A stretch of DNA of 64,000 nucleotides from Streptomyces filamentosus (lineage in GTDB: Bacteria; Actinomycetota; Actinomycetes; Streptomycetales; Streptomycetaceae). A program made the position numbers and the translations under genes. Positions within the stretch are counted from its first letter, which is position 1. Each line of letters opens with the position of its first letter. Positions 55,068 to 63,411 of the stretch are shown piece after piece. The notes under the pieces are model-generated. The model saw only the letters and a list, made by a program, of their open reading frames with translations. It was not told the origin of the DNA and did not search any database. The stretch spans positions 2,579,001 through 2,643,000 of the forward strand of contig NZ_BNBE01000001.1 in NCBI RefSeq assembly GCF_014654895.1. The letters run 5' to 3'.

Positions 55068-55628
55068 ATGGATGAACCTCGCGCGATGGACGAGCGTCGC
55101 ACGGTGAAGGTGTCGAAGTACCTGTCGAAGCACCTGCGGCACCAGCCCGAACGGATCGGCCTCACGCTCGACGCGCACGGCTGGACCGAGATCGACGCCC
55201 TGCTCGCCGCCGCGGCGGCCCACGGCTTCCCGATCAGCCGGGCGGAGCTCGACCGGGTGGTCACCACCAACGACAAGAAGCGCTTCGCGGTCGAGGGGAC
55301 CCGGATCCGGGCCAGCCAGGGCCACACGATCGACGTCGACCTGGACCTGCCGCCCGCCGAACCGCCCGCGTACCTCTACCACGGCACGATCGCCGCCCGG
55401 CTGCCCGCGATCCGGGCGGAGGGGCTGCGGCCCATGGCCCGCCACGACGTGCACCTCTCCCCCGACCGCGAGACGGCCACCCGGGTCGGCGCGCGGCGGG
55501 GCCGGCCGGTGGTGCTGAGCGTCGACGCGGGCGCGATGCACCGCGCGGGCCACGAGTTCCGCGTCAGTGCCAACGGAGTCTGGCTGACCGGGGCCGTACC
55601 TCCCGGGTTCATCGGCTTTCCCGCGTGA
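55068..55628 (+). CDS. kptA: RNA 2'-phosphotransferase (Tpt1/KptA)
   Basis: A 186-residue enzyme that, in fungi and plants, moves the 2'-phosphate left by tRNA ligation onto NAD. The N-terminal winged helix includes VSKYLSKHLRHQPERIGLTLDAHGWT (about 13-38). The C-terminal ADP-ribosyltransferase-like domain has YLYHGT and the VHLSPDRETATRVG and RAGHEFRVSANGVWLT segments. Catalytic Arg-His-Arg-Arg candidates are present. GGGGAGAA precedes the ATG. Bacteria lack the matching tRNA splicing pathway, so the natural substrate is unknown. Confidence 0.92.
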   Translation: MDEPRAMDERRTVKVSKYLSKHLRHQPERIGLTLDAHGWTEIDALLAAAAAHGFPISRAELDRVVTTNDKKRFAVEGTRIRASQGHTIDVDLDLPPAEPPAYLYHGTIAARLPAIRAEGLRPMARHDVHLSPDRETATRVGARRGRPVVLSVDAGAMHRAGHEFRVSANGVWLTGAVPPGFIGFPA

Positions 55629-55747
55629 GGGACGGCCCCCGGGGCGAGGGCTCCCCAGGATCGGACTCCCTCAGGGCCGGCGCTCCCTCAGGGCCGGACG
55701 TCGTCCTCACGCGGGTCGAGGCGTGATCGCTGAGGCATGATCGAGGC

Positions 55748-56200
55748 ATGGTCCATCCTCATCTGCCCAGCACCCAGGCCGCCGTCGTCGCCGTCCGCGC
55801 GCTCGCCGAGGAGTTCCGCCTGGAGATGACGGTCTCCGACGACATCGGCGCGGACCAGACCTCCCGCCGCACCTCCGCCGGCGTCTTCCGGGTGCTCGAC
55901 GAGGACGGCTCGCTGCCGCACGAGGCGTTCATCGAACTCGGCGGCTCCCCCTACGTGTCCGTGTTGCTCCACCCCGAGGGCGACGCCCTGATCGTCGTGG
56001 ACGGCGTCGAGTTCGCCGATGTGCCGAGGGACGCCGTCCCCGGTTTCGTACGGGCGCTCCACACCGGCCTCGCGTACGTGAAGGGGCGTTTCTTCCCGCC
56101 CGGCCAGTGGCTGATCGTCCCCGTCCCCGGCGGCGAGACCTACAAGGAGCTGGTCCCGACGATGACGCTCACCCCGTGGCTGAACAGTCGCTTCCGCTGA
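55748..56200 (+). CDS. YbjN-like conserved hypothetical protein
   Basis: A 150-residue soluble alpha/beta protein resembling YbjN/type III secretion chaperone-like folds found widely in actinobacteria. There are no catalytic motifs, signal peptide or helices for the membrane. The 3' end overlaps the convergent membrane-protein gene by 32 bp. Function unknown; the family call is tentative and based on size and strand pattern. Confidence 0.65.
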   Translation: MVHPHLPSTQAAVVAVRALAEEFRLEMTVSDDIGADQTSRRTSAGVFRVLDEDGSLPHEAFIELGGSPYVSVLLHPEGDALIVVDGVEFADVPRDAVPGFVRALHTGLAYVKGRFFPPGQWLIVPVPGGETYKELVPTMTLTPWLNSRFR

Positions 56201-57554
56201 CGCGCGACCCGCTCCAGAGGGGCTGGACGACGGCAGGGCCGACGACCGTGCCGGGCGCCCGGTCCGGGACGGGCACGACGAAGACCACCGGCGCGCCCTC
56301 GTAGGGGACGCCGAACATGACGGTCTCGCGGAGGCTGACGAGGGTGAACTCGTCCTCACCCGCATCCCCTTCGTCCTCTTCACCTTCTTCATCGGCTCCT
56401 TCGGCTCCGTCGGCTCCGCCTTTCCCCGGGACTTCCTCCTGGTCCTCTCCGTAGGGGAAGAACGAGTCCCAGTTGCAGACGGACAGGGGCGTGCGCAGCG
56501 CGGTGTCGTCGGTGGCGTGGAGCGTGGCCGTGCCCTCGCCGTCCACGGCCTGGAGCACGCGCAGGGCCGGCGGGTCGCCCCGGCGGAGGGCGAGGGACCG
56601 GCGGAGGGTCCGGAGGCCCGTGCCCGTCAGGGAGATGCCGGGCAGCCCGGTGACCAGGGCGAGGAGCTGCCAGCCGACGGCGTCGTACGGCTCGGCGGCC
56701 AGGCGCCGCCACCTGCCGTCCTCCAGGACGGTGACGGTGGTGCCGAGGCGCTGGTCCTCGGGGTAGACCGCGTCGACGACGATCCGGCGGCCGTCCTCGG
56801 TGCGGAGGGTCAGTGACATGTCGCTGCGGTGCGTGACCTCGGCCTCGGTACGGGTCGCCCGGGCGGCCCGGTCCTCGTCCGCGTGCACCCCGCGCAGGCC
56901 CAGGAGGGTCGCGGCGACGGCCACGGCGCACAGCAGCAGCCCGGCGGCGAGCCGGTAGGCGCCCCGCTTCGGAAGGGCGGCGGTGACGGGGGCAGCGGCG
57001 AGGGCGGACGGGAGCGCGGTCGCGCCGGAGGTCCGTACGAAGAGCAGGCGCTGGCGGCGGCGGGCGGTCAGCCGCGCGAGGGCGGCGGCCCAGCCGAGGA
57101 CGAGGGCGGCGACGACCGCCGCGTTCGCCGCCACGGACACCACGGACACCTCGCCGAGCGCACCCCCGGACGCGGCTCCGGCCTCGGTGAAGTACCCGGC
57201 CACCACCAGGACGGCGACCGTCGGCGCGGCGACGAGGGTGAGCTCGGGGAGCCGGGCGTTCCAGTGCAACAGGCCGATGGCCAGGGCCGTCTGGACCAGG
57301 CCGTACCAGTCGGGACCACAGGGGGTCGCGTCGCCGCACACGGGCACGGGCTCCACGACGATCGCCACGACCACCGTCACCAGCAGCGCGAGGACGGACC
57401 ACAGGGGCCGCGCCCACCGGCCCGGCCCGGCGGCCGCCCAGGCCGCCGCGTCGGCGCTCCGCCAGCCGGGCACCCCGTCCGTGAGTGGCCCGGCGGGCAG
57501 GCGCACCGGTGCGGGCACGGAGGGGGGCGACGTCGGCAGAGGTGTCGGGGACAT
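56169..57554 (-). CDS. unknown multi-pass membrane protein
   Basis: A 461-residue protein. The N-terminus is Pro-rich; helices lie at about 50-70, 85-100, 105-125, 135-165 and 205-230. An extracellular-type beta domain (about 232-300: DMSLTLRTEDGRRIVVDAVYP) and a long cytoplasmic tail follow. An extremely acidic low-complexity loop (about 390-420, Glu/Asp/Gly) precedes the C-terminus. I do not recognise a family. Its 3' end overlaps the neighbouring gene on the other strand. Confidence 0.7.
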   Translation of the reverse strand: MSPTPLPTSPPSVPAPVRLPAGPLTDGVPGWRSADAAAWAAAGPGRWARPLWSVLALLVTVVVAIVVEPVPVCGDATPCGPDWYGLVQTALAIGLLHWNARLPELTLVAAPTVAVLVVAGYFTEAGAASGGALGEVSVVSVAANAAVVAALVLGWAAALARLTARRRQRLLFVRTSGATALPSALAAAPVTAALPKRGAYRLAAGLLLCAVAVAATLLGLRGVHADEDRAARATRTEAEVTHRSDMSLTLRTEDGRRIVVDAVYPEDQRLGTTVTVLEDGRWRRLAAEPYDAVGWQLLALVTGLPGISLTGTGLRTLRRSLALRRGDPPALRVLQAVDGEGTATLHATDDTALRTPLSVCNWDSFFPYGEDQEEVPGKGGADGAEGADEEGEEDEGDAGEDEFTLVSLRETVMFGVPYEGAPVVFVVPVPDRAPGTVVGPAVVQPLWSGSRVSGSDCSATG

Positions 57555-57668
57555 GCCCGGAGTATCCGGGAAGTCCCGTCCCCGCCGCCAATGCGTATCG
57601 CCGACGGAGGGACCAGGACCACCACCAGCGCGGACCGCCCCGCCGGCCGGGCGATGGACCTCGGCGGC

Positions 57669-57800
57669 TCGACCCGACCGACTCGGCTCAGCCCAACCGG
57701 CTCAGTCCAACCAGCTCAACCGACCCAGACCAGCCGACCCGACCGGCTCAGCCCAGCCGACCCAACCGGCTCAACCCAGCCGACTCAGCCCAGCCGACTC
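57669..57800. repeat. Degenerate ~14-15-bp tandem repeat
   Basis: About nine variants of CCCAACCGGCTCAG and CCCAGCCGACTCAG in tandem, extending into the last five codons of the luciferase-like gene. Mutational drift between copies suggests an old expansion. Confidence 0.7.
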
Positions 57801-58687
57801 AGCGCCTCCGTGGCGATGGACTCGAAGACGGCCTGGTCGGCGGCGAAGACCGAGTCCTGGATCGGCCAGTGGATGACGATCTCGGTGAAGCCGAGGTCGC
57901 GGTGGGTCCCGGCGAAGTCCACGAAGCCCTCCAGGGAGGAGAGCACCGCGTTCTTCTCGGGGGTGAAGCTGGTGAGCAGGACCTTGTCGAGCTCGGCCAC
58001 GTCCCGCCCGGTCTCGGCGCACGCCTTGCCGAGCCGCTCGATCTGGCCGCGCAGGGCCTCGACGGACTGCGCGGCGGTGCCCGTCTCGTACAGCTTCGGG
58101 TCGCCGGTCGTCACCCACGCCTGCCCGTGGCGGGCGGCGAGCCGCATGCCGCGCGGGCCGGTCGCGGCGACCGCGAAGGGCAGCCGGGGGCGCTGGACGC
58201 AGCCGGGGATGTTGCGGACCTCGTCGGCCGAGTAGAACGTGCCGCGCTCCGTCACCACGTCCTCGGTGAGCAGCCGGTCGAGGAGCGGGACGAACTCGCC
58301 GAAGCGGTCGGCCCGCTCCTTCGGCGTCCACGGCTCCTGGCCGAGCGCGGTGGCGTCGAAGCCGTTGCCGCCGGCTCCGATGCCGAGGGTGATCCGGCCG
58401 CCGGAGACGTCGTCGAGGGTGATCAGCTCCTTAGCCAGCGTCACGGGGTGCCGGAAGTTGGGCGAGGTGACGAGGGTGCCCAGGCGCAGGCGTTCCGTGG
58501 CGGTCGCGGCGGCAGTGAGGGTGGGCAGGGCGCCGAACCAGGGGCCGTCCCGGAAGGTGCGCCAGGACAGGTGGTCGTAGGTGTACGCGGTGTGGAAGCC
58601 GAGTTCCTCGGCTCGCCGCCACGTCTCGCGACCTCCCTCGTGCCAGCGGTCGACAGGCAGGATCACGGTGCTCAGGCGCAGGGTCAT
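57785..58687 (-). CDS. LLM-class (luciferase-like) flavin/F420 oxidoreductase
   Basis: A 300-residue TIM-barrel monooxygenase/reductase of the luciferase-like class. Family signs are LGFHTAYTYDHLSWR, LRLGTLVTSPNFRHP, GRITLGIGAGGNGFD and PRLPFAVAATGPRGMRLAARHG. It could use FMNH2 or, as many actinobacterial members do, coenzyme F420. ATG 58687 is the conserved start. It lies 46 bp downstream of a MarR-type regulator gene on the same strand and may share its transcript. Substrate unknown. Confidence 0.85.
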   Translation of the reverse strand: MTLRLSTVILPVDRWHEGGRETWRRAEELGFHTAYTYDHLSWRTFRDGPWFGALPTLTAAATATERLRLGTLVTSPNFRHPVTLAKELITLDDVSGGRITLGIGAGGNGFDATALGQEPWTPKERADRFGEFVPLLDRLLTEDVVTERGTFYSADEVRNIPGCVQRPRLPFAVAATGPRGMRLAARHGQAWVTTGDPKLYETGTAAQSVEALRGQIERLGKACAETGRDVAELDKVLLTSFTPEKNAVLSSLEGFVDFAGTHRDLGFTEIVIHWPIQDSVFAADQAVFESIATEALSRLG

Positions 58688-58733
58688 GCCCCGAGCGTAC
58701 GACGGACCCGGCCACCGGAACCGCGCCGACGGG

Positions 58734-59528
58734 TCACCCCTCCGACCCCGACGCCGACCCCACAGCCCCGTCCGGCCCCACAGCCCCGTCCGGCCCCGCA
58801 GCCCCGTCCGGCCCTGAAGTCCCCTCCGGCCCTCCGGCCCCGTCCGCATCCCCACTCGTGCCCACGCCCGCAGCACCACCCGCACCCGCAGCCCCGCCCG
58901 TACGTCTCCCGCTCCCCGCCCGCTTCGGGAGGGTGCGGTAGCCGGGGTGGACTCCCGGGGTGAGGCCCTGCTGGGCGGCGACCCGGCCGAGGAGCTCCGC
59001 GAGCAGGCCGCGCTCGGCGCCGTCCAGCGCGGCCAGGAGGTCGTCCTCGTGCGCGGCGGCCACCTCGCGGACCCCGGCGAGGGCGCGGCGTCCGCCCTCG
59101 GAGACGTACAACTCGTAGTTGCGCCGGTCCTCGGTGCTGCGCCGGCGCTCGACCAGGCCCTTGCGCTCCAGGTTGTCGATGAGGGCGACGACCCGGCTCG
59201 GCACGACGCCGAGGTCGGCGGCGAGGGAACGCTGGCTGCGGCCGGGTTCGGTCGCGATCATCCGCAGCAGGCCGACGTCCGGCGGGGCGAGTCCCAGACC
59301 GCCGACGCGCTCGCCGAACCGCCCGGCCGCGTGCGCCCCGAGCTGGGCCAGCAGGAACGCGGCACCGCGCGGCACCGGAGCCCGCTCGCCCGGTCCCACG
59401 GTCCGCTCGCCCGGCTCTGCGGTCCCCTCGCCCGGTCCTGCGGCCGGCTCGCTCGGTCCCGTGGCCCGCTCGCGCCGCCCCTCGGCGGGTCCGCGCTCTT
59501 CCTCTGGTCGTTGCCCCTGGCTGCTCAC
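58734..59528 (-). CDS. MarR-family transcriptional regulator
   Basis: A 264-residue regulator, long for MarR (usually about 150). The core winged helix (about 55-185) includes PGRSQRSLAADLGVVPSRVVALIDNLERKGLVERRRSTEDRRNY split over helix 3, the recognition helix and the wing. The first 50 residues are Gly/Pro/Glu repeats and the last 70 are Gly/Ala/Asp repeats, both encoded by short tandem DNA repeats. GTG start at 59528. It is divergent from a membrane-protein gene across a perfect inverted repeat, its probable autoregulatory operator. Confidence 0.87.
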   Translation of the reverse strand: MSSQGQRPEEERGPAEGRRERATGPSEPAAGPGEGTAEPGERTVGPGERAPVPRGAAFLLAQLGAHAAGRFGERVGGLGLAPPDVGLLRMIATEPGRSQRSLAADLGVVPSRVVALIDNLERKGLVERRRSTEDRRNYELYVSEGGRRALAGVREVAAAHEDDLLAALDGAERGLLAELLGRVAAQQGLTPGVHPGYRTLPKRAGSGRRTGGAAGAGGAAGVGTSGDADGAGGPEGTSGPDGAAGPDGAVGPDGAVGSASGSEG

Positions 59529-59547
59529 GGAGTTATCGTACGTGAAA

Positions 59548-59575
59548 AGAATGATTCTCCAGGGTGAATCATTCT
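59548..59575. promoter_or_regulatory. MarR operator: perfect 10-bp inverted repeat
   Basis: AGAATGATTC (59548-59557) and GAATCATTCT (59566-59575) are exact complements with an 8-bp spacer, centred between the MarR gene and the divergent membrane gene. The AT-rich arms in GC-rich DNA and the position are typical of a MarR dimer site controlling both promoters. Confidence 0.8.
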
Positions 59576-59596
59576 CCTCTTGGAACGGAAAAGACC

Positions 59597-60346
59597 ATGG
59601 CCGTCCAGCACCAGAGCGCCCGGCGCCACGAGGCCCAGGGCGGGCCCCCTCTCGGACCGCTCGCCCTCGTCTTCACCTCCCTCTTCGTCGCCGGGCTCGT
59701 CGCGAGCACCCTCCTCGCGGGCGGCTACACCTTCCCCTCGCCGTTCGGCGGCGCCGACGCGACCGACGACATCGCGGCGTACTTCCGCCAGCACACCGAC
59801 GCCGTCCGGATCGGCGCGGCGCTCCAGTTCGGCGCCTCCGTCCCGCTCGCGATCTACGCCGCCACCGCTTCGGCCCGCCTCCACCGGCTCGGCGTCCGCG
59901 CCCCCGGCGCCACCATCGCCCTCGCCGGCGGCCTCCTCGCCTCGGCCTTCCTCGGCCTGTCCGCGCTGCTGAGCTGGACCCTCTCCCAGCCCGAGGTGCT
60001 CGGCCGGACCGACGTGATCCGCGCTCTCCAGTCGCTGGCCTTCGCGACCGGCGGCCCCGGGCACGTGGTGGCGCTCGGCCTGCTCGTCGCCGGGGTCGCC
60101 GTCCCCGGACTGCTCGCCGGCCTGCTGCCCCGGGGCCTCGCCCTCGGCGGCCTCGTCCTCGCGGGCCTCGCCGAACTGTCCACGCTCGTCCTGCTGGCCG
60201 ACGGCGCCGCCGTGCTGCTCCCGATCGCCCGCTTCGGCGGTCTGCTGTGGCTGATCGCGGCCGGGTTCCTGCTGCCGCGCCACCGCTCCGACCCGCGCGT
60301 CCGGGTACGCAGCGGCGCCGGCCGTCCCGAGGGGACCTCCGCGTGA
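59597..60346 (+). CDS. membrane protein under MarR control
   Basis: A 249-residue protein with six predicted helices (about 23-42, 78-98, 105-128, 150-180, 184-204, 206-226). It has no transporter signature. ATG 59597 is chosen because the upstream ATG at 59564 lies inside the operator. Actinobacterial proteins with this layout are left as DUF4386-like or hypothetical; I cannot confirm the family. A partner gene starts by GTGA overlap at its end. Confidence 0.75.
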   Translation: MAVQHQSARRHEAQGGPPLGPLALVFTSLFVAGLVASTLLAGGYTFPSPFGGADATDDIAAYFRQHTDAVRIGAALQFGASVPLAIYAATASARLHRLGVRAPGATIALAGGLLASAFLGLSALLSWTLSQPEVLGRTDVIRALQSLAFATGGPGHVVALGLLVAGVAVPGLLAGLLPRGLALGGLVLAGLAELSTLVLLADGAAVLLPIARFGGLLWLIAAGFLLPRHRSDPRVRVRSGAGRPEGTSA

Positions 60347-60726
60347 ACCGCACCCCGCACGGCCCCGCCCCCACCGGGAAACCGGTCCGCTTCCAGCGGG
60401 CCGGCGCCGGCCGGCTCCGCGAGGACGTCGACGCCGTCGCCGACCTCGCCCTCGCCCTCGCCTCGCCCCCCCCGGGAACGGCCGTCGACGCCCGGGAGGC
60501 CACCCGCCCCGCCGCGTCCGGCCCCGACCCGCACACGGACGACGGCGCGCACCCGTCCCCGGCGGGCCGGCGGGCTGTCTCCGGCGGGCCGGCGGGCCGT
60601 CTCCGAAGCGGTGGTCCGCGCCCTCGCGGCGTGACCCGCCCGCCGTCACCGCCTCACCACGGGGGCCACTCAAATGTGCGGGTACCCGCACGGCCGTGCG
60701 CCCGGTGCGGCACCATGGGGAGGTGA
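60343..60726 (+). pseudogene. small unknown gene, 3' end frameshifted by a 22-bp duplication
   Basis: GTG 60343 overlaps the membrane-protein stop. The frame codes for a polar Pro/Ala/Asp-rich protein. At 60561-60604 a 22-bp unit is tandemly duplicated (one mismatch), and 22 is not a multiple of three. Removing one copy restores a frame that ends ...AVSEAVVRALAA and stops at 60632-60634, a natural-looking end. As it stands translation continues to a TGA at 60724-60726. I infer a recent frameshift; a functional altered product cannot be excluded. Confidence 0.55.
60561..60604. repeat. 22-bp tandem duplication
   Basis: Copies at 60561-60582 and 60583-60604 differ at a single base (T/C). The unit itself contains GGCGGGCC-GGCGGGC, so slippage is a plausible origin. 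Confidence 0.9.
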
Positions 60727-61682
60727 CCTCTCCCCGGCCCTCCGCCCGCCCCGCCGTCCGGCTCATCGCCACGGATCTCGACGGCACGCTCCTGCGCGAC
60801 GACAAGTCCGTCTCCGAGCGCACGGTCGCCGCTCTCGCCGCGGCCGAACGGGCGGGGATCGAGGTCTTCTTCGTCACCGGCCGCCCGGCCCGCTGGATGG
60901 ACGTCGTCAGCGCCCACGTCCACGGCCACGGCCTCGCCATCTGCGCCAACGGCGCCGCCGTCGTGGACCTGCACGCGGGCGGCACCTTCCTGGAGGTCCG
61001 CCCGCTGCCCCGGCCCGCCGCCCTCGACGTCGTCCGGGCGCTGCGGGCCGCCGCCCCCGGCACCAGCTTCGCCGTCGAGCTGACCACCGGCATCCACTAC
61101 GAGCCGCTGTACCCGCCCTTCTTCCTCGACCCCGGCGCCACCGTCGCCACCGCCGAGAAGCTGCTGTACGAGGAGACGCCGGGCGCCGCGGCGCCGGTGC
61201 TCAAGCTGCTCGCCCAGCACCCCGAGCTCGACCCCGACGCCTTCCTCGCCACGGCCCGTCAGGCCGCCGGTGACCTGGCGTCCTTCACCCGCTCCAGCCC
61301 CACCGCCCTCATCGAGATCAGCGCGCTCGGCGTCTCCAAGGCGTCGACCCTCGCGCTGTGCTGCGCCGAGCGCGGCATCACGGCCGACCAGGTCGCGGCC
61401 TTCGGCGACATGCCCAACGACATCGAGATGCTCACCTGGGCCGGCCGCTCGTACGCCATGGGCAACGCGCACCCCGAGGTGATCGCCGCCGCCTCGGGCC
61501 GCACCGCCGGCAACAACGAGGACGGAGTCGCCGTGATCATCGAACGCCTCGTCGCCGAAGCGCTCGCGCAGCAGCCCTCCGACGGATCCGCCCCCGAACC
61601 GAATGCCCTCGAACCGACCGCCCCCGAACCGATTGCTCCCGGACCGGCCGCCTCCCAGCCCGCCTCCGGCAACCCGCTCTAG
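60723..61682 (+). CDS. HAD-superfamily Cof-type phosphatase
   Basis: A 319-residue Cof/IIB HAD hydrolase. Motif [10 protein letters not shown], motif II FVTGRPARW, motif III Lys in GVSKASTLAL, motif [14 protein letters not shown] cap domain lies at about 85-195. The last 40 residues are a Pro/Ala/Glu-rich repeat tail absent from the serS-linked relative. The start is uncertain: GTG 60723 fits the conserved N-terminus but GGAGG abuts it, so the mRNA may be leaderless or start at GTG 60696. The stop overlaps the convergent kinase stop (CTAG, 61679-61682). Confidence 0.88.
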   Translation: MTSPRPSARPAVRLIATDLDGTLLRDDKSVSERTVAALAAAERAGIEVFFVTGRPARWMDVVSAHVHGHGLAICANGAAVVDLHAGGTFLEVRPLPRPAALDVVRALRAAAPGTSFAVELTTGIHYEPLYPPFFLDPGATVATAEKLLYEETPGAAAPVLKLLAQHPELDPDAFLATARQAAGDLASFTRSSPTALIEISALGVSKASTLALCCAERGITADQVAAFGDMPNDIEMLTWAGRSYAMGNAHPEVIAAASGRTAGNNEDGVAVIIERLVAEALAQQPSDGSAPEPNALEPTAPEPIAPGPAASQPASGNPL

Positions 61683-63391
61683 AGCGGCGCCTCCCACACC
61701 ACCGACGTACCGCCGCCGTCCTCGCCCAGGCCCGGCCCGCACCAGCTGGCGCCGCCGAGGGACTCGGCGCGGCGGGCGAGGTTGCGCAGGCCGCTGCGCC
61801 GGCCGCCCTCCGGCATGCCCACGCCGTCGTCCGCGACCGTGAGCCGCACCCCGGGCGAACCGTCCGGCAGCGTCACCGTCGCGTCGACGACGACCTCGAT
61901 CCGGGCCGCCTCCGCGTGCCGGAAGGCGTTGGACAGCGCCTCGCGCAGCGCGGCGATCAGGTTCTTGCCGGTCAGCTCGCCGACGGTCGCGTCGACCGCG
62001 CCGAGGAAGCGGTGGGCGGGCTTGAAGCCCAGCGGCACCGCCGCCATGTTGATCTCCCGCAGGACCCGCGTGCGCAGCCCCGACGGGGCCTCCGCCGGGC
62101 CCTGCTGGAGCGCGAAGATCGCCGTGCGGATCTCCTGGATGGTGACGTCCAGCTCGTCCACCGCCTTGCCGACGCCCTCCTGGACGGCCGGCACGACCGC
62201 CTTCCGCTGGGCGCTCTCCAGCATCATCCCGGTGGCGAAGAGCCGCTGGATGACGAGGTCGTGCAGGTCCCGGGCGATCCGGTCGCGGTCCTCGAAGACC
62301 GCGAGCCGCTCCCGGTCGCGCTGGGCCTCGGCCATCATCAGCGCGAGCGCGGCCTGCGAGGCGAACTGCGTGGCCAGGGTCCGCTCGGCCTCCGTGAAGG
62401 GCTTGCCGCCCCGCCGCCGGGGCGTCGCGAGCGCCCCCAGCACCCGGCCGCCGCTCTGGAGCGGCAGCACCATGCTGGGCCCGTACGCGCTGCTCATCCC
62501 GGTGGTCATGCGCGAGTCCGTCGAGGAGTCCTGCACGAAGACGGCCTCGCCCTCCAGGAGCTCCTCCACGATCGCGCTCTCGGGCGGGACCACCATGCCG
62601 AGGAGCTTCGTCGGCCGCTCCGAGGAGACGGCGACGATCTCCAGACCGCCCTCCTCGGCGGGCAGCAGCACGATCCCGGCGTCCGCGTCGGCGAGCCGCC
62701 GGGCCTGCTCGGCGACGACGGAGAGCGCGTCGTCGGCGTCGCCGCCGGAGAGCAGGGCCGTGGTGACGGCGACCGAGCCGTCGATCCACCGCTCGCGCTG
62801 GCGCGCGGCCTCGTAGAGGCGGGCGTTGCCGATGGCGATGCCCGCCTCGGTGGCGAGCACCCGGACCATGTGCTCGTCGTAGTCGTTGAACTCCTCGCCG
62901 CTCCGCTTCTCCGAGAGGTAGAGGTTGCCGAAGATCTCGCCCTGGACGCGGATGGGGACGCCGAGGAAGGACCGCATGACCGGGTGGCCGGGCGGGAAGC
63001 CGGCCGAGCGCGGGTCGGTGGAGAGGTCGGCGAGCCGGATCGTCCGCGGCTCCCGGATGAGCGCGCCCAGCAGTCCGGCGTGGCCGTCGGGAAGGCGCCC
63101 GATGCGCCGGGCCACGTCCTCGCCGACGCCGTGGGTGACGAAGTCGGAGAGGCCCTTGCCCTTCTCGTCGACGACCCCGATGGCCGCGTAGCGGGCGTCC
63201 GCCAGCTCCGCGGCGGTCTCGCAGATCCGGTCGAGGGTGGTGTGGAGTTCGAGGCCCGTGCCCACCGACCTCATGGCTTCGAGCAGCTGCGGCACGCGGG
63301 CCGTCAGCTCCGTGGACAGCCCCTGGAGGCTCCTGGTCGCCTCGGTGGCGGCGACCAGGGGGTCCGGGGATTCGGGCGTGGCGGCGGTCAT
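61679..63391 (-). CDS. DevS/DosS-like GAF-GAF sensor histidine kinase
   Basis: A 570-residue soluble kinase. Two GAF domains (about 48-195 and 215-355) precede a NarL-class dimerisation domain with phosphoacceptor His377 (RIARDLHDLVIQRL). The ATPase domain has REALSNAFRHAEA, DDGVGMP and SGLRNLARRA. The first GAF contains FPPGHPVMRSFLGVPIRV, very like the heme GAF of mycobacterial DevS; His136 may match its heme-ligand region (from memory). It is 20 bp downstream of cydCD on the same strand, so it could sense redox or oxygen and act on cytochrome bd genes. No response regulator is adjacent. Confidence 0.88.
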   Translation of the reverse strand: MTAATPESPDPLVAATEATRSLQGLSTELTARVPQLLEAMRSVGTGLELHTTLDRICETAAELADARYAAIGVVDEKGKGLSDFVTHGVGEDVARRIGRLPDGHAGLLGALIREPRTIRLADLSTDPRSAGFPPGHPVMRSFLGVPIRVQGEIFGNLYLSEKRSGEEFNDYDEHMVRVLATEAGIAIGNARLYEAARQRERWIDGSVAVTTALLSGGDADDALSVVAEQARRLADADAGIVLLPAEEGGLEIVAVSSERPTKLLGMVVPPESAIVEELLEGEAVFVQDSSTDSRMTTGMSSAYGPSMVLPLQSGGRVLGALATPRRRGGKPFTEAERTLATQFASQAALALMMAEAQRDRERLAVFEDRDRIARDLHDLVIQRLFATGMMLESAQRKAVVPAVQEGVGKAVDELDVTIQEIRTAIFALQQGPAEAPSGLRTRVLREINMAAVPLGFKPAHRFLGAVDATVGELTGKNLIAALREALSNAFRHAEAARIEVVVDATVTLPDGSPGVRLTVADDGVGMPEGGRRSGLRNLARRAESLGGASWCGPGLGEDGGGTSVVWEAPL

Positions 63392-63411
63392 GCCCCTGAG
63401 CCTAGTTAGTC

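Noticed and set aside
59564..59596. Earlier ATG for the MarR-linked membrane protein
   Set aside because: It lies within the inverted-repeat operator; ATG 59597 has a better ribosome site.
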